DNA of 23,446 nt from assembly GCA_017472115.1 (NCBI GenBank), contig JAFUQW010000050.1, positions 1-23,446 on the forward strand, written 5' to 3'. Source of the stretch: Bacteroidales bacterium. GTDB taxonomy: Bacteria; Bacteroidota; Bacteroidia; Bacteroidales; UBA932. Positions 16,704 through 23,446 of the stretch are shown piece by piece (the first letter of the stretch is position 1; every line of letters begins with the position of its first letter). The translations under genes were made by a program, and so were the position numbers. The notes beneath the pieces were generated by a model. It did not search any database. It had not been told where the DNA came from and was given only the letters and a program-made list of their open reading frames with translations.

Positions 16704-17873
16704 ATGAGCAACCAAAGGTACATGCAGCGCGGAGTGTCGGCGTCCAAGGAGGATGTCCACAACGCAATCAAGAACATCGACAAGGGCATATTCCCCAAAG
16801 CTTTCTGCAAGATAATCCCTGACATTCTCGGCGGCGATCCGGACTATTGCAATATCATGCATGCGGACGGCGCGGGAACCAAATCTTCACTTGCATATCT
16901 CTACTGGAAGGAGACCGGTGACCTGAGTGTGTGGAAGGGCATTGCGCAGGATGCGCTTATCATGAACATAGATGACCTCCTCTGTGTCGGAGCAGTTGAC
17001 AATATCCTTGTCTCATCGACAATAGGACGCAACAAGATGCTTGTGCCGGGAGAGGTGATCAGCGCCATAATCAACGGCACAGACGAGCTCCTGGCCGAAC
17101 TCCGTGAAATGGGTGTAGGTGTGTATGCCACAGGAGGCGAAACTGCCGATGTCGGTGACCTCGTGCGTACCATCATAGTTGACTCAACTGTGACATGCCG
17201 TATGAAGCGCAGCGATGTGATAGACAATGCGAATATCCGTCCGGGCGACGTGATCGTAGGTCTTGCATCATTCGGTCAGGCGACATATGAGAAGGAATAC
17301 AACGGCGGAATGGGCAGCAACGGACTCACCAGTGCCCGTCACGATGTCTTTGCGAAGTACCTTGCGGAGAAATATCCCGAGAGTTACGACAAGGCTGTGC
17401 CTGAAGAACTCGTATATAGCGGAGGGCTCAGGCTTACCGATGCTGTGGATGGATCGCCTCTTGATGCCGGAAAGCTTGTCCTTTCACCTACCCGCACATA
17501 CGCTCCTGTGGTGAAGAAGCTGCTTGACGCCCTGCGTCCGGAGATTCATGGAATGGTACACTGCTCTGGCGGTGCTCAGACCAAGATCCTGCATTTCGTA
17601 GGCGACGACATCCGCGTCATCAAGGACAATCTCTTCCCTGTACCTCCTCTCTTCAGGACGATCCACGAGCAGAGCGGTACCGACTGGGCCGAGATGTACA
17701 AGGTGTTCAACATGGGTCACCGTCTTGAGGTCTATCTTTCACCGGAGCATGCGGAGGAGGTCATCGCAATCTCGAAGAGCTTCGGTATCGATGCACAGGT
17801 CGTAGGTCGTGTGGAAGAGTGTGACCATAAGGAACTTATCATCCGTTCGGAATTCGGAGAATTCATTTATTGA
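16704..17873 (+). CDS. purM: Phosphoribosylformylglycinamidine cyclo-ligase (AIR synthase)
   Basis: Closes FGAM to AIR with ATP. The 389-residue product begins MSNQRYMQRGVSASKEDVHNAI and has the PurM hallmarks HADGAGTKSSLAY, GIAQDALIMNIDDLLCVGA, TGGETADVGD and GHRLEVYLSPE. It is about 40 residues longer than the Escherichia coli enzyme (345) and matches the long form I recall from Bacteroides, unlike the purine enzymes around it. It has its own promoter element. It is followed by a 202-nt gap made largely of tandem repeats before purH. Confidence 0.95.
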   Translation: MSNQRYMQRGVSASKEDVHNAIKNIDKGIFPKAFCKIIPDILGGDPDYCNIMHADGAGTKSSLAYLYWKETGDLSVWKGIAQDALIMNIDDLLCVGAVDNILVSSTIGRNKMLVPGEVISAIINGTDELLAELREMGVGVYATGGETADVGDLVRTIIVDSTVTCRMKRSDVIDNANIRPGDVIVGLASFGQATYEKEYNGGMGSNGLTSARHDVFAKYLAEKYPESYDKAVPEELVYSGGLRLTDAVDGSPLDAGKLVLSPTRTYAPVVKKLLDALRPEIHGMVHCSGGAQTKILHFVGDDIRVIKDNLFPVPPLFRTIHEQSGTDWAEMYKVFNMGHRLEVYLSPEHAEEVIAISKSFGIDAQVVGRVEECDHKELIIRSEFGEFIY

Positions 17874-17922
17874 CGTCTGCCCGACATAACGTCTGCTCGA
17901 CAGAACGTCATGCCCGACTTGA
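17874..17922 (+). repeat. 16-bp imperfect tandem repeat, three copies
   Basis: CGTCTGCCCGACATAA (17874-17889), CGTCTGCTCGACAGAA (17890-17905) and CGTCATGCCCGACTTGA (17906-17922) follow one another directly after the purM stop codon. The third copy merges into a hairpin (CCCGA, CTTGA loop, TCGGG at 17913-17927) followed by TATCTTT, which itself looks like a REP-type unit. Confidence 0.7.
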
Positions 17923-17940
17923 TCGGGTATCTTTAACGGA

Positions 17941-18037
17941 GATTGCCGGTCAAGCCGGCAATGACGAGGAATCAAGCCGGCAATGACGAAAAATCAAGCC
18001 GGCAATGACGAAAAATCAAGCCGGCAATGACGAAAAA
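17941..18037 (+). repeat. 22-bp tandem repeat, four copies, with hairpin
   Basis: Units begin at 17950, 17972, 17994 and 18016. Each reads TCAAGCCGGCAATGACGA followed by GGAA (first) or AAAA (others). The first copy pairs with the preceding ATTGCCGG (17942-17949 against 17955-17962) to make an 8-bp stem, the usual shape of a dispersed GCCGGC-type palindrome. It appears that half of such a palindrome has been copied in tandem. The array ends 38 nt before the purH start. No good TAnnTTTG element is visible between it and purH. Confidence 0.8.
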
Positions 18038-18075
18038 ACTGCTAAAGAAGAGAAATGAAATTATAGTTTAAACAT

Positions 18076-19626
18076 ATGAGAGCATTATTCAGTGTAAGTG
18101 ATAAGATAGGCGTGGTAGAATTCGCCCGTCAGTTGGTGGAACTCGGTTGGGAGATCATCGCCACCGGAGGCACAATGAAACTTCTGCAGGATGCAGGACT
18201 CAAGGTGATCAATATCAGTGAGATAACAGGTTTTCCTGAAATCTGTGACGGCCGTGTCAAGACCCTTCATCCGAAGGTGCACGGCGGACTTCTCGGACGT
18301 CGTGATCTCGACAGCCACATCGCCCAGCTCAAGGAGAACGGCATCGAGTTCATCGACATGGTCTGCGTGAACCTCTATCCTTTCAAGCAGACAATCGCAA
18401 AGCCTGATGTGACAATGGAGGACGCCATCGAGAACATCGACATAGGAGGACCTTCGATGCTTCGCAGTGCGGCAAAGAACTGGAGCGCGGTGACTGTGGT
18501 CTGCAACCCTGACAACTATGCGAAGATCATCGCCGAGATCCGCGAGCACGGCAACACCACCAGGGAAACCCGTCTCCAGCTTTCGGCAGAGGCATATACC
18601 CACACTGCCGAGTACGACATGATGATCGCGACATACATGCGCAAGGCTGCCGGGCTCAACGAGAAACTTTTCCTCGAGTATGACCTCAGGCAGAGCCTCC
18701 GCTATGGCGAGAATCCTCACCAGAACGCGAAGTTCTACGCTACCCTCGACAAGGTCCCTTACTCTCTCGCAACTGCAGAGCAGCTCAACGGCAAGGAACT
18801 GTCATACAATAATATACAGGATGCGAACGCGGCTCTGAACATCGTCCGCGAATTCGATGTTCCATTCTGCGTAGGCCTTAAGCACATGAACCCTTGCGGA
18901 GCAGCTGTCGGAACTGATGTGGTTGACGCATGGAAGAAGGCATACGAGGCAGACAAGGTCAGCATCTTCGGAGGAATCGTGGCTGTGAACCGCGAGGTCA
19001 ACAAGGAGGTCGCAGAACTCATGAAGCCGATTTTCCTTGAGATCATCATGGCGCCAAGCTTTACGGATGAAGCTCTCGAGGTACTCTGCACCAAGAAGAA
19101 CCTCCGTCTCCTCAAGGTTGACATGAGCAAGGAGGAAGGCGGTCACAATATGTATGTCAGCATGAACGGCGGCATCCTTGTCCAGGAGCAGGACATCGAG
19201 ACCAGAACTGTTACTGCGGATATGTGCGTGACCGAGACGAAGCCTTGCGAGAGTCAGCTGACAGACCTTGATTTCGCATGGAGGATAGTGAAGCATGTGA
19301 AGTCAAACGCAATCGTTGTGGTGAAGGACGGAGCGACCCTCGGAGTAGGTGCAGGTCAGATGAACCGCGTCGGCTCGGCAAAGATTGCACTCGAGCAGGC
19401 TGAGGCGGCATTGAAGGAGGCCGGAAAGGACATCAAGGCAGAAGGCCTTGTTCTCGGTTCCGACGGATTCTTCCCATTTGATGACACAGTTACCCTCGCT
19501 GCTGAATATGGCGTGAAGGCAATCGTACAGCCGGGAGGAAGTGTTCGCGACGAGGATTCAGTGAAGAAGGCGAACGAGTGCGGAATCACAATGCTCTGCA
19601 CCGGAATGCGTCATTTCAAGCACTAA
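18076..19626 (+). CDS. purH: Bifunctional AICAR transformylase/IMP cyclohydrolase PurH
   Basis: Performs the last two steps of IMP synthesis. The 516-residue product has an N-terminal MGS-like cyclohydrolase domain (MRALFSVSDKIG, TGGTMKLL, CDGRVKTLHPKVHGG, NIDIGGPSMLRSAAKN) and a C-terminal transformylase domain with RYGENPHQ, LKHMNPCG (Lys269-His270), the SIFGGIVAVNREV segment and a FFPFDDTV...IVQPGGSVRDEDS end. The KHMNPCG and PKVHGG forms and the ending GMRHFKH match the clostridial type as I recall it, not the Bacteroides type. The sialidase gene starts 3 nt after its stop. Confidence 0.96.
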   Translation: MRALFSVSDKIGVVEFARQLVELGWEIIATGGTMKLLQDAGLKVINISEITGFPEICDGRVKTLHPKVHGGLLGRRDLDSHIAQLKENGIEFIDMVCVNLYPFKQTIAKPDVTMEDAIENIDIGGPSMLRSAAKNWSAVTVVCNPDNYAKIIAEIREHGNTTRETRLQLSAEAYTHTAEYDMMIATYMRKAAGLNEKLFLEYDLRQSLRYGENPHQNAKFYATLDKVPYSLATAEQLNGKELSYNNIQDANAALNIVREFDVPFCVGLKHMNPCGAAVGTDVVDAWKKAYEADKVSIFGGIVAVNREVNKEVAELMKPIFLEIIMAPSFTDEALEVLCTKKNLRLLKVDMSKEEGGHNMYVSMNGGILVQEQDIETRTVTADMCVTETKPCESQLTDLDFAWRIVKHVKSNAIVVVKDGATLGVGAGQMNRVGSAKIALEQAEAALKEAGKDIKAEGLVLGSDGFFPFDDTVTLAAEYGVKAIVQPGGSVRDEDSVKKANECGITMLCTGMRHFKH

Positions 19627-19629
19627 GAA

Positions 19630-20889
19630 ATGAATCATATCAAGACAATCATCATCGCAGTGCTGGCGGTCCTCCCGTCGGCACTGCTTGTATCATCCTG
19701 TACGATACCGCATTCTTATAGGACGGAAATCCTTTTCCGGGAATCTCCGGCTGACTCTGTGCCTTATAGGATTCCGGCCATAGCTCAGTTTCCTGACGGA
19801 CGCATCATAGCTCTGACTGACTATCGCATATGCAGGTCCGACATAGGATTCGGTCGTGTTGACCTGCGTTACCGCATATCATCAACGGACGGCAGAAGAT
19901 GGGGTGATGAACATATTCTGATCGAGGGGACAGGCATTGAAGGTGCTGTGGACTGCGGCTTCGGAGATCCTGCGGTTGTCATAGACCGGGAGAGCGGGGA
20001 TGTGCTCGTTATAGCTGTCTGTGGCAACACCATATACTGGCATGACAGCACAACAAGACAGAATCCGAACCGTGTGGCTCTTCTCAGAAGCAAAGATGCA
20101 TGCATGACATGGGAGCCATGGAAGGAAATCACTGAAGATGTCTATTCGTTGTTTGACGGGTCTTTACACGGTCCGATACAGAGCTGCTTTGTCACATCTG
20201 GAAAAATATTCCAGAGCCGGAGCATAAAAGCGGGAAGCCACTACCGTATATATGCGGCATTGTGTGCCCGACCGAACGGCAACCGTGTGCTGTATAGTGA
20301 CGATTTCGGCGAAAACTGGAATGTTTTGGGAGGCCGGGATGCTTTGCCTGTTATGAATGGTGACGAGGCAAAGTGTGAGGAACTTCCGGACGGCAGCGTG
20401 GTGCTTTCTTCGCGAATCAGAGGCGGACGCCTTTTCAATATATACAGATATTCCGATGTCGCCACCGGAGAAGGAAGCTGGGGGGAAGCCGCATATTCTT
20501 CATACGAGAATGTCGGATGTCATTCTGAGGACAATGCCTGCAATGGCGGAATTCTCATGATTCCTGCCATAAGAACGGAGGACAGGCAGCAAGTGACTCT
20601 TGCACTTCAGTCTGTGCCGTTAGGACCGCGCCGTCAGGCAGTCGGAATATATTATAAGGAAATTGACGGCAAGGTTACTCCTGAGTCGCTTGCAGCTGAT
20701 TGGAATTCTCCATACAGAGTTACAGAGAAGGCATCAGCATACTCGGAGATGATTCTTCTGCAGAACGGGAATGTCGCTTTCTGTTACGAGGAAAATGACA
20801 CCATGGAGACTGCAGGCTACGATATCGTTTATAAGGAACTCCCGGTCATCGAAATAACCGGGAGCAGGTATGACGTGATCCGTAAGTGA
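19630..20889 (+). CDS. Exo-alpha-sialidase lipoprotein, GH33
   Basis: Predicted to release terminal sialic acid from glycans. The 419-residue product has a lipoprotein signal with VSSC and acylation at Cys24; no acidic surface-export signal follows. The six-bladed propeller signs are present: YRIPAI with Arg47, the GRIIALTDYR segment with the likely acid Asp64, Asp boxes near 85-91 (STDGRRW, one residue short), 154-161 (SKDACMTW, Gly replaced) and 223-230 (SDDFGENW, canonical). The remaining catalytic set fits by spacing: Glu246, Arg262, Arg334 and Tyr371 (AYSEM). It begins 3 nt downstream of purH, so it is probably read from the purH mRNA. It ends directly against the opposite-strand VWA gene. 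Confidence 0.88.
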   Translation: MNHIKTIIIAVLAVLPSALLVSSCTIPHSYRTEILFRESPADSVPYRIPAIAQFPDGRIIALTDYRICRSDIGFGRVDLRYRISSTDGRRWGDEHILIEGTGIEGAVDCGFGDPAVVIDRESGDVLVIAVCGNTIYWHDSTTRQNPNRVALLRSKDACMTWEPWKEITEDVYSLFDGSLHGPIQSCFVTSGKIFQSRSIKAGSHYRIYAALCARPNGNRVLYSDDFGENWNVLGGRDALPVMNGDEAKCEELPDGSVVLSSRIRGGRLFNIYRYSDVATGEGSWGEAAYSSYENVGCHSEDNACNGGILMIPAIRTEDRQQVTLALQSVPLGPRRQAVGIYYKEIDGKVTPESLAADWNSPYRVTEKASAYSEMILLQNGNVAFCYEENDTMETAGYDIVYKELPVIEITGSRYDVIRK

Positions 20890-22110
20890 TTATTCGGTAT
20901 ATTTACCTATCAGGCGGACGATCAGTTCGTTGAGGAGTTCGACGTCGTATTGCCCTATGGTAGGTTCTATGTGTTCGTTGCCTATGCCGCTGTGATTGGT
21001 GATGAATACATATGTTCCGTCGGTGAAGATCGCCATCAGGCGGAGGAGGAATTCGGTGCTCTTGTCTATGCCGCTTGCTGCGATAGGGATGAGCTTGATT
21101 CCGTTTGCGGCGTAGTTTTCAATCGACTTTCTGATGCTTTCCATTACCTTCTGATTGTGATGAGGAGGTGCGTCTAACAGCAGGAACGCCAGCCTTGCGT
21201 AATTGCCTTCCTCCCATGAAAGATCCTGCAGAGCCTTCTCCAAGGCAGTGTGGACGGCTTCAGGATAGTCTCCACCACCATTCGCTTCCTGTTTCTTGAT
21301 GAAGTTCAAGGTCTTTTGAGGGTCTTTATTGAAATTTTCCGATCGGGTTACGTAAGCATCTCCCTCGTCTCTGTAGAACAATGCTGCAGTTCTGATAGAG
21401 AGTCCGGACTGCTGTGCAGCTGCTTTGCGGATGATGTCGAGCAGGTCGTCTTTCAGGAAGTCGATCTCGTCCATCATCGATCCCGTCGCGTCAACTATGA
21501 ATGCAATGTCTGCGCTTCGGGTCACTGATGTCTGCCCTGCAGTAAGGAAATTGATTTCTGCTTCCTCACCTGTCGTGGAAGTCCGGACAAGCGGTGTTTC
21601 ATGCATCTTGCCGTTTACCGAAGCTGTGAATATCCTTTCTTCGTCATATTCAGATGAACCGATCCTGTACCACAGTTCTGCAGACCCTGTGTTGTCTGTG
21701 ATTGCTGTCCATGAAGGCTCTTCAGCGCCATTTTCGTGCAGACAGACCTTCGCACCGCAGACAGGCTGCTGAGTTCCGTCAAGTACAGTCACTGCGAATC
21801 TGTTGTATGTGTATAGATTCCAGTAGTCAAGGTGCTCATAGAACTTGTAGTCGTTCTGACCGTCCATCAGACCGCTCCAGAATGCCCAGTTGTCCAGATC
21901 GTTCCACTCTCCTGCGGTAATCTTTCCAGCCTGCGAGTTTTCTCCTTCGTTACCGGGCTCCTCTTCAGAGTCACCACCGTCCGGAGGACTTGCTGCGGGG
22001 CCTCTCCCGGATTCATCATAATACATGTCTCCCATGCTACATGAACTGATGCAGAAAACCATCACTATGACAGTCAAGACTGTTGTTAAATTAAAGCTTT
22101 TCATATGCAT
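20890..22110 (-). CDS. VWA-domain lipoprotein
   Basis: A 406-residue lipoprotein with signal peptide and lipobox ISSC (acylated Cys24). An acidic Gly/Pro/Glu linker follows (about 35-60), then a small beta domain (about 104-150, RFAVTVLDGTQQPVCGAKVCL, resembling a carboxypeptidase regulatory-like fold). The von Willebrand A domain runs from about 200 to the end, with metal site DATGSM (Asp207, Thr209, Ser211), a later GGGDYPEAVHTAL segment and LLLDAPPHH. Such domains bind proteins through a metal ion; the partner is unknown. Start may be Met1 (22110) or Met3 (22104). It is transcribed against the purine cluster and shares no gap with the sialidase gene. Function beyond adhesion or scaffolding cannot be told. 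Confidence 0.85.
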   Translation of the reverse strand: MHMKSFNLTTVLTVIVMVFCISSCSMGDMYYDESGRGPAASPPDGGDSEEEPGNEGENSQAGKITAGEWNDLDNWAFWSGLMDGQNDYKFYEHLDYWNLYTYNRFAVTVLDGTQQPVCGAKVCLHENGAEEPSWTAITDNTGSAELWYRIGSSEYDEERIFTASVNGKMHETPLVRTSTTGEEAEINFLTAGQTSVTRSADIAFIVDATGSMMDEIDFLKDDLLDIIRKAAAQQSGLSIRTAALFYRDEGDAYVTRSENFNKDPQKTLNFIKKQEANGGGDYPEAVHTALEKALQDLSWEEGNYARLAFLLLDAPPHHNQKVMESIRKSIENYAANGIKLIPIAASGIDKSTEFLLRLMAIFTDGTYVFITNHSGIGNEHIEPTIGQYDVELLNELIVRLIGKYTE

Positions 22111-22208
22111 TTTCTTTGGACCTCACTATAGATGCAATTATGCCTTGGAATGTTGCATAGGCAAATACTCTGAAATCTGAAGGAAATTCAGTATATTCGC
22201 GTTTTATT

Positions 22209-22333
22209 TTAAGAAACTGAAAAGATACATGACAGATTGATGAGAATGCAGCAGTTTCTTAATATGCACTGACATTTTTACAATCACTTAAAATGATGCA
22301 GTTTTTTAAAACACATCACTAAACAGTTTCTAA
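22209..22333. repeat. Four copies of a CAGTTTYTTAA motif upstream of purD
   Basis: TTAAGAAACTG at 22209-22219 is the inverse of CAGTTTCTTAA at 22252-22262. Further direct copies are CAGTTTTTTAA at 22299-22309 and CAGTTTCTAA at 22324-22333. All lie in the 235-nt AT-rich gap between the divergent VWA gene and purD. They may be regulator sites; AT-rich drift is the alternative. No clean TAnnTTTG precedes purD; TATATTCG near 22192 is one base off. Confidence 0.4.
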
Positions 22334-22345
22334 TAATTTATTCTG

Positions 22346-23446
22346 ATGAAGAAAGTATTGGTTATCGGAGGCGGTGGACGCGAGCATGCTATCGTTGATG
22401 CTCTGAGCCGTTCGCCGCAGGTAGGAAAGATTTATTGCGCACCGGGCAATGCCGGCATTTCAGCTCAGGCAGAGTGCGTTGCGATCAAGGACACTGACGT
22501 GGAAGGACTCAAGGCTTTTGCTCTTGAGAAGGGAGTCGATCTTGCTGTGGTCGGTCCTGAAGTGGCTCTGGCTGCAGGCGTGGTTGATGCGTTCAAGGCA
22601 GCAGGCCTGAGGATATTCGGCCCGTCAAAGGCTGCGGCCACAATAGAGGCGAGCAAGGATTTCGCAAAGCAGCTGATGGCTAAGTACAATATCCCGACTG
22701 CGGCGTTCGAGACCTTCGAGGACTATGATGCAGCTCTCGAATATGTCCGTAAAGGCTCGTTCCCGGTGGTGCTTAAGTATGACGGACTTGCAGCAGGCAA
22801 GGGAGTGGTCATTCCTGAAACTCTCGAGGAGGCAGAGGCCACTCTCCGTGATATGCTCCTTGACGACAAGTTCGGCAAGGGAAAGGTCGTTGTCGAGGAA
22901 TTCCTTACCGGTCCGGAGTTCTCGTTCATGTGCTTCGTTGACGGCAAGGATGTATATCCTATGACTCTTTCGCAGGACCACAAGCGTGCCTATGAGGGTG
23001 ACAAGGGCCCTAACACAGGCGGTATGGGAGCGTATTCGCCGGTTCCTATCATTACGGAAGAAGATCTTGAATTCTCTCTGGAGAAGGTGATGAAGCCGAC
23101 AGCTGCAGCTATGGTTTCAGAGGGCTGTCCTTTCACAGGAGTTCTCTACGGAGGCCTTATGAAGACCCCTCAGGGACCAAAGGTGATCGAGTTCAACTGC
23201 CGTTTCGGTGACCCTGAGACCGAGGTCGTGCTGCCTCGTCTCGCTACAGACATATATGACATCTTCTCTGCGGTTGCAGACCATACTCCAATGCCTGCAA
23301 TCGAGTGGAAGAAGGAGGTGACAATGGGCTTTGTGATGGCTTCCAAGGGCTATCCGGGCAGCTATGACAAAGGATATGAAATCGACCTTTCATCTGTCAT
23401 TTCGAGCGAAGTCGAGAAATCCCCTGTCAGAATCTACCACATGGGC
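22346..23446 (+). CDS. purD: Phosphoribosylamine-glycine ligase PurD (3' end cut by window)
   Basis: Joins phosphoribosylamine to glycine (second purine step); ATP-grasp fold. 367 residues are visible and the frame is open at the window edge. It begins MKKVLVIGGGGREHAI and has YCAPGNAG, VVGPEVALAAGVVDAF, VLKYDGLAAGKGVVI, QDHKRAYEGDKGPNTGGMGAYSP and VIEFNCRFGDPETEVVLPRL. The last visible residues (RIYHMG) match the conserved HAGT-type segment. Just before it the chain reads SVISSEVEKS, coded by a REP-like sequence, which makes this loop about four residues longer than in the Escherichia coli enzyme. The overall style is closer to clostridial PurD than to the Bacteroides form I recall. Confidence 0.95.
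   Translation, partial: MKKVLVIGGGGREHAIVDALSRSPQVGKIYCAPGNAGISAQAECVAIKDTDVEGLKAFALEKGVDLAVVGPEVALAAGVVDAFKAAGLRIFGPSKAAATIEASKDFAKQLMAKYNIPTAAFETFEDYDAALEYVRKGSFPVVLKYDGLAAGKGVVIPETLEEAEATLRDMLLDDKFGKGKVVVEEFLTGPEFSFMCFVDGKDVYPMTLSQDHKRAYEGDKGPNTGGMGAYSPVPIITEEDLEFSLEKVMKPTAAAMVSEGCPFTGVLYGGLMKTPQGPKVIEFNCRFGDPETEVVLPRLATDIYDIFSAVADHTPMPAIEWKKEVTMGFVMASKGYPGSYDKGYEIDLSSVISSEVEKSPVRIYHMG
23395..23421 (+). repeat. REP-like repeat in frame within purD
   Basis: TGTCATTTCGAGCG then AAGTCGAGAAATC, an imperfect dyad (ATTTCGA / TCGAGAAAT). It aligns with the intergenic copy at 14009-14037. In the purD frame it codes SVISSEVEKS, a peptide string often seen where this kind of repeat is translated. 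The reading frame continues through it into a conserved PurD motif, so the gene does not look broken. Confidence 0.6.

Noticed and set aside
17739..17975. Minus-strand frame with CRLDRQSP across the purM end
   Set aside because: Product of reading the REP-like repeats in 17907-17975; a common spurious translation.

Overview
The window comes from a member of the Bacteroidota, most likely a gut-type Bacteroidales with mid-range GC. Several genes have the octamer TAnnTTTG shortly upstream, which is the Bacteroidota -7 promoter element. The window also holds a DUF4783 protein, a Bacteroidota-style long PurM, a GH33 sialidase lipoprotein and a type II-C-like CRISPR repeat. Genus is not resolved from sequence alone.

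Layout. Positions 1-595 hold the end of a CRISPR array (8 repeats of 48 nt, the last degenerate, spacers of 29-30 nt); no cas gene is inside the window. A structured non-coding stretch with mutually exclusive stems follows. Positions 767-4833 (minus) hold rlmH followed by a 1193-residue NtrY-like sensor histidine kinase with no response regulator beside it. A DUF4783 secreted protein (plus) starts from a divergent promoter and ends at a bidirectional terminator shared with the minus-strand pair cysS-exodeoxyribonuclease III. rmuC (plus) follows, divergent from cysS.

From 9649 to the right edge lies a de novo purine cluster on the plus strand: purE, purL, purF, [SBF/bile-acid-symporter-like transporter], purM, purH, [GH33 sialidase], then a minus-strand VWA lipoprotein, then purD (cut by the window end). 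PurF and PurD act in steps 1-2, PurL and PurM in steps 4-5, PurE in the AIR-to-CAIR step and PurH in the last two steps to IMP. purN/purT, purK, purC and purB are not in the window. From family knowledge, PurL, PurF, PurH and PurD resemble the forms usual in Clostridia/Bacilli rather than those I know from Bacteroides, whereas PurM is Bacteroidota-like. The cluster therefore looks mosaic.

Most noteworthy are: (i) a complete Bacteroidota promoter (TTG, 20 nt, TATCTTTG) inside every intact CRISPR repeat, read leftward, suggesting each spacer has its own promoter; (ii) several palindromic REP/MITE-like elements in the gaps of the purine cluster, with a related sequence lying in frame inside purD and coding SVISSEVEKS; (iii) a purM-purH gap built almost wholly of two tandem repeat families; (iv) a sialidase lipoprotein gene starting 3 nt after purH. 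I did not find a clearly new multi-gene defence or metabolic system.
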